Shown piece after piece: positions 34,038 to 37,211 of a stretch of DNA of 37,211 bases (its first letter is position 1; the number at the start of each line of letters is the position of its first letter). The translations under genes were made by a program, and so were the position numbers. This DNA comes from an uncultured Alcaligenaceae bacterium. GTDB lineage: Bacteria; Pseudomonadota; Gammaproteobacteria; Burkholderiales; Burkholderiaceae_B. The stretch covers positions 1 to 37,211 of the forward strand of contig CALEQZ010000065.1 of NCBI GenBank assembly GCA_937908115.1. The letters are read 5' to 3'. The notes below the pieces were generated by a model that saw only the letters and a list, made by a program, of their open reading frames with translations, was not told the origin of the DNA and ran no database searches.

Positions 34038-35600
34038 TCAACGCAGCAGCGCCCAGGCGGCGATGGCCGCGCCGGCTGCCGCCAGGGCGGCCATGACCGT
34101 GAGCGCGGCAAGCAACCGGTTGGTATGGGCCTGCTCCCTGGCCAGGCGCCGCACTTCTTGCACCAGGGCAGGCGTCTGGTCCGGGCGCTGCAGCCGCTCG
34201 TGCAGCAGCCGGGGAAATTCCGGCAGCCACTGCGCCCATTGTGGGGCTTCCTGGTCCAGCTTCTGCTTCAGGCCGGTCCAGCCCACCCGCTCGTGCATCC
34301 ACCGTTCCAGGTAGGGCTTGGCCGTCTTCCACAAATCCAGGGATGGGTCCAATTCCCGTCCCATCCCCTCGACGTTGAGCAGCGTCTTTTGCAACAAGAC
34401 CAGCTGCGGCTGGATCTCGACGTTGAAGCGGCGCGAGGTCTGGAACAGCCGCAGCAGCACCTGGCCAAGCGAAATTTCGGCCAGCGGGCGGTCGAAGTAC
34501 GGCTCGCACACCGCGCGCACCGCGCCCTCGAGCTCTTCCTCGCGCGTATCCGGCGGCACCCAGCCCGACTCGATGTGCAGCCGGGCCACCCGGCGGTAAT
34601 CGCGCTGGAAGAACGCCAGGAAATTCTGCGCCAGGTAGTTCTTGTCGAACTCCGACAGCGACCCGACGATGCCGAAGTCCAGGGCGATGTAGCGGCCCAG
34701 CGTTTCCGGGCGGTCCGACACCAGGATATTGCCGGGGTGCATGTCGGCGTGGAAAAACCCGTCGCTGAAGACCTGGGCGAAGAAAATCTCCACCCCGGTG
34801 CGCGCCAGCCTGGGGATGTCGATGCCTGCCGCGCGCAGCCGCTCGACCTGGCTGACCGGGATGCCGTGCATGCGCTGCATCGTGAACACGGTGCTGGCGC
34901 AGTACTCCCAGACCACCTCGGGCACCATCAATAGGTCGCCGCGGCCGGTCTCCGGCGCAAAGTTGCGGCGCAGCTGGCTGCAATTGGCCGCCTCGCGCAG
35001 CAGGTCCAGCTCATCGTGCAGGTATTTGTCGAACTCGGCCACGACCTCGCGCGGCTTCAGCCGCCGGCCGTCCGGCGCGAGCCGCTCGATCCACCCGGCC
35101 AGCACGCGCAGCAGGCGCAGGTCATCCTCGATGACGGGCAACATGCCCGGGCGCAGCACCTTGACGGCGACCTCGCGGCCGTCGTGCAGCACGGCGAAGT
35201 GCACCTGCGCGATCGAGGCCGAGGCCACCGGCGTCATCTCGAAATGCTTGAACAGCTTTTCGGGCGGCGCCCCGAGGGCGGCTTCGATGGCCGCGGCGGC
35301 GATCTCCGACGGAAAAGGCGGGACGCGGTCCTGCAGCAAGGCCAGCTCGTTGGCGATGTCCAGCGGGATCAGGTCGCGCCGGGTCGACAGCACCTGCCCG
35401 AACTTGACGAAGATCGGCCCGAGCGACTCCAAGGCGCGGCGCAGGCGCACGCCGCGCGGCGCCTTGGGACGCATGCCCAGGCGCGCGACGCGCAGCAGCG
35501 CCGTGGCCAACGGGCGGTTCAGCCCGGTCACGACGAGTTCGTCCAGGCCGTAGCGCAGGCAGACGAAAACGATGCGTGCAAAGCGCAACAGGGTCAGCAT
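34038..35600 (-). CDS. ubiB: Ubiquinone biosynthesis atypical kinase/ATPase
   Basis: UbiB is a membrane-anchored ABC1/ADCK-family protein needed for ubiquinone synthesis, thought to help lipid intermediates leave the membrane. The 520-residue protein has the KxGQ motif in GPIFVKFGQVLSTRRDLIP, the Ala-rich loop SASIAQVH, AVKVLRPG, the HADMHPGNIL and ALDFGIVG kinase motifs, and a C-terminal membrane segment (about 498-518). The start is the ATG at 35600, three bases after the ubiJ stop. It forms an operon with ubiJ. Confidence 0.97.
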   Translation of the reverse strand: MLTLLRFARIVFVCLRYGLDELVVTGLNRPLATALLRVARLGMRPKAPRGVRLRRALESLGPIFVKFGQVLSTRRDLIPLDIANELALLQDRVPPFPSEIAAAAIEAALGAPPEKLFKHFEMTPVASASIAQVHFAVLHDGREVAVKVLRPGMLPVIEDDLRLLRVLAGWIERLAPDGRRLKPREVVAEFDKYLHDELDLLREAANCSQLRRNFAPETGRGDLLMVPEVVWEYCASTVFTMQRMHGIPVSQVERLRAAGIDIPRLARTGVEIFFAQVFSDGFFHADMHPGNILVSDRPETLGRYIALDFGIVGSLSEFDKNYLAQNFLAFFQRDYRRVARLHIESGWVPPDTREEELEGAVRAVCEPYFDRPLAEISLGQVLLRLFQTSRRFNVEIQPQLVLLQKTLLNVEGMGRELDPSLDLWKTAKPYLERWMHERVGWTGLKQKLDQEAPQWAQWLPEFPRLLHERLQRPDQTPALVQEVRRLAREQAHTNRLLAALTVMAALAAAGAAIAAWALLR

Positions 35601-35603
35601 GCC

Positions 35604-36257
35604 TTACGCCCCCGGGCGGCGGGCAAGCGCGCGCAAGCGTTGCTCCAGCCGGTCGGCGCGCGCCTGCAGGGCTTCGAGCCGGGCCTGCTCGGCGGCAATA
35701 TCCACGGCCAAGGCCTCCAGCGCCGGCCTGCCAGCCAACAGGCGCGATTCCTCGGCCAGGTATTCGGCGACGTTGGCGCCCAGCCGCACGGCTGCTTCGC
35801 GCGCGCCGTCGACCGCGGCGCGAGCGCCTGCGGCCAGCCGTACGGCTGCGACGTCGCCCACGCGATCGGCCAGCCAATCCTCGATGTCCGGCCGCAAGTG
35901 GCGGGCCAGGTCGGCCACCACTTGGGCAAGCGCCGCATCGCCCGATATGTGCGTCATCTCGGCAAAGGCATCGTGCGCGTCCGGTCCGGGGCGCAACCGC
36001 GCGAGCGTGATGCGTTCGGGTAGCGCGGTCAGTGTCACGTCCGGCTGAACGGCCGGATCGCAGGCCTGCACCGTGCCGTCGGCCCCTATCGTCAGCGACA
36101 GCGAAAAGCCGCCCACGGCCAACCGTACGCTCTTGCCCGCGTGGCGGGCAAGCCGGTCACGCGCCCAGGCCTCGCGCACAAGCAACGCATTCAGGGCGCG
36201 CGCAGCCACGCTGGCGGGCGCCGGCAACAGGGCGAACGGGAACGGACGAGCGGACAT
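35604..36257 (-). CDS. ubiJ: Ubiquinone biosynthesis accessory factor
   Basis: UbiJ binds lipid and, with UbiK, supports the soluble Ubi complex. The 217-residue protein has an SCP2-like domain (about 25-130; LNALLVREAWARDRLARHAGKSVRLAVGGFSLSLTI, ITLARLRPG, ISGDAALAQVVADLARHL). A C-terminal coiled coil follows (about 180-213; EQARLEALQARADRLEQRLRAL). This layout and position before ubiB are diagnostic. The ATG is at 36257. A terminator just upstream separates it from the Tim44-like gene. Confidence 0.93.
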   Translation of the reverse strand: MSARPFPFALLPAPASVAARALNALLVREAWARDRLARHAGKSVRLAVGGFSLSLTIGADGTVQACDPAVQPDVTLTALPERITLARLRPGPDAHDAFAEMTHISGDAALAQVVADLARHLRPDIEDWLADRVGDVAAVRLAAGARAAVDGAREAAVRLGANVAEYLAEESRLLAGRPALEALAVDIAAEQARLEALQARADRLEQRLRALARRPGA

Positions 36258-36328
36258 GGAATGAAAGCAGGCGGTGAGCGCCGGGGCGAAGGGCGCACGG
36301 CTATCGCGGCAGGTTGAAGTTTAACGGT

Positions 36329-36358
36329 TAAAAAAAAACGGCCCCGACCGGGGCCGTT
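36329..36358 (-). terminator. Intrinsic terminator after the Tim44-like gene
   Basis: Read on the minus strand, a perfect 9-bp stem (AACGGCCCC with GGGGCCGTT, loop GGTC) runs from 36358 to 36337, and eight or more T residues follow. It lies 87 bp after the Tim44-like stop codon and 72 bp before the ubiJ start. Confidence 0.93.
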
Positions 36359-36444
36359 GCGCGACGGATGCGTGGCGGTGGCCCCCAAGCAGCCGCGCCA
36401 GGGCCTTGGCGCGGCCGGCAGGGCTGGCTGACGTAGCCGTGGCG

Positions 36445-37211
36445 TCAGCTCGCGTATTCGACGGGAATCTGCTGGATGCCAGCCAGCAGCCAGCCTACGT
36501 CGTCGGACTTGAACAGGTTCCAGACCTCTTCGAAGCGGAACGCCTCGGCGCCGACCGCCTCGCGCAGCATGCCGGAAAAGCGCACGCTGGCCAGGTGGCC
36601 GCCATCGACTTTCTCGATGCCGAGCAGCTCTGCGTTGAGCAGCACGACCTCGGTGTAGCTGGGCTCCTTGCGCTCGGTCAGCTGCCGCTGCATTTCAGCA
36701 AACAAATCGTCGGTCAGGTATTCGCGCAGCTGGTCCAGGTCACCCGAATCCCAGATTTTCTGGATGTGGATGAATTGCTGCTTGGCTTGCTGCAGGAAGC
36801 GCGCCGTATCGAAGCCGGCCGGAATGGCCCAATCGCCTTCGGCAAGCGGCGCCACCGCCACGGGCGCAGCCGTGCCCGCCGCACCGGAAGCGGCCGGGGC
36901 CGGATCGGCTGGACGCAGGCTTTCACGCCAGGCAGGCTGGCCCGTGGCCGGGCCGTGCGAAGTGCGCGCCGCGCCTTGCAGCGCCGGGCTCATCCCCCCA
37001 CGCAGGCGGCGCACCAGGAACAGCACGGCAAAGACGACCAGGGCGATCAGGAGCATACTGGCCATGAATTCGGCAAAAGCGGCGCCCAGGCCCAGGTGGC
37101 TGAGCAGCGCGGCCAGCCCCAGGCCGGCGGCGATGCCCGCGATCGGGCCGAACCAGCGCGACGCGGCGCTGCGGCCGGCGGTGGCGCCAGCGGCTGCCCC
37201 CGTGCCGGCGG
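36445..37211 (-). CDS. Tim44-like domain membrane protein (5' end outside window)
   Basis: The frame is open to the window edge, so the N-terminus is missing; at least 255 residues are present. The visible part has a hydrophobic segment with GPIAGIAAGLGLAALLSHLGLGAAFAEF, then a second one (MLLIALVVFAVLFLVRRLRGG). A low-complexity Ala/Pro linker and a C-terminal Tim44-like domain follow (from WAIPAGFDTARFLQQAKQQFIHIQKIWDSGD to VGWLLAGIQQIPVEYAS). Similar proteins are common next to ubiE-ubiJ-ubiB in Burkholderiales. The function is unknown. It is followed by a strong terminator. Confidence 0.9.
   Translation of the reverse strand, partial: AGTGAAAGATAGRSAASRWFGPIAGIAAGLGLAALLSHLGLGAAFAEFMASMLLIALVVFAVLFLVRRLRGGMSPALQGAARTSHGPATGQPAWRESLRPADPAPAASGAAGTAAPVAVAPLAEGDWAIPAGFDTARFLQQAKQQFIHIQKIWDSGDLDQLREYLTDDLFAEMQRQLTERKEPSYTEVVLLNAELLGIEKVDGGHLASVRFSGMLREAVGAEAFRFEEVWNLFKSDDVGWLLAGIQQIPVEYAS

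Overview
This is a gene-dense, GC-rich stretch of a betaproteobacterial chromosome. The gene content points to Bordetella or a very close member of the Alcaligenaceae: a Bug-type solute-binding protein, a large classical autotransporter, the Tim44-ubiJ-ubiB order, and rplU-rpmA-obgE-proB with ispB and queC on the opposite strand. I see no phage, plasmid, insertion-sequence or CRISPR signature, and base and codon use look uniform. The species is inferred from gene content, not from a database match.

Left part (1-9000). A minus-strand operon encodes an OmpR-type response regulator and a LysM-FecR exported protein that runs off the window. It diverges from a winged-helix regulator with a degenerate receiver domain. 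Then come, on the minus strand, ispB with a tRNA-Pro gene directly abutting its stop codon, and queC. The plus-strand housekeeping block rplU-rpmA-obgE-proB follows. A second degenerate-receiver regulator, paralogous to the first, ends tail-to-tail with proB.

Middle part (9000-21000). A large autotransporter (minus) diverges from an XRE-family regulator that has a strong inverted repeat at its start codon. A SecD-P1-like lipoprotein gene follows. thiC sits behind a TPP riboswitch whose downstream leader can hide the ribosome binding site. A minus-strand operon then encodes a Bug solute-binding protein, a [2Fe-2S] subunit, a molybdopterin hydroxylase subunit and a molybdate-binding-like protein without a signal peptide. 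It looks like an uptake-plus-oxidation module for an unknown substrate.

Right part (21000-37211). B12-dependent metH diverges from a cobalamin-riboswitch-controlled btuB-btuF-like pair. thiG-thiD is followed by a methyltransferase-like gene coupled to tolC. The minus strand then carries hldC (rfaE2), a diiron ferritin-like/acyl-ACP desaturase-like protein, ubiB, ubiJ and a Tim44-like membrane protein cut by the window edge.

Cofactor metabolism is the main theme: thiamine (thiC, thiG, thiD), cobalamin (btuB, btuF-like, metH), ubiquinone (ispB, ubiB, ubiJ), queuosine (queC) and molybdopterin enzymes. The least-explained parts are the paired pseudo-receiver regulators, the duplicated autotransporter passenger with KGD/RGD motifs, the leaderless molybdate-binding-like protein in the hydroxylase operon, the degenerate Pcm-like protein next to tolC, and several leader hairpins and palindromes.
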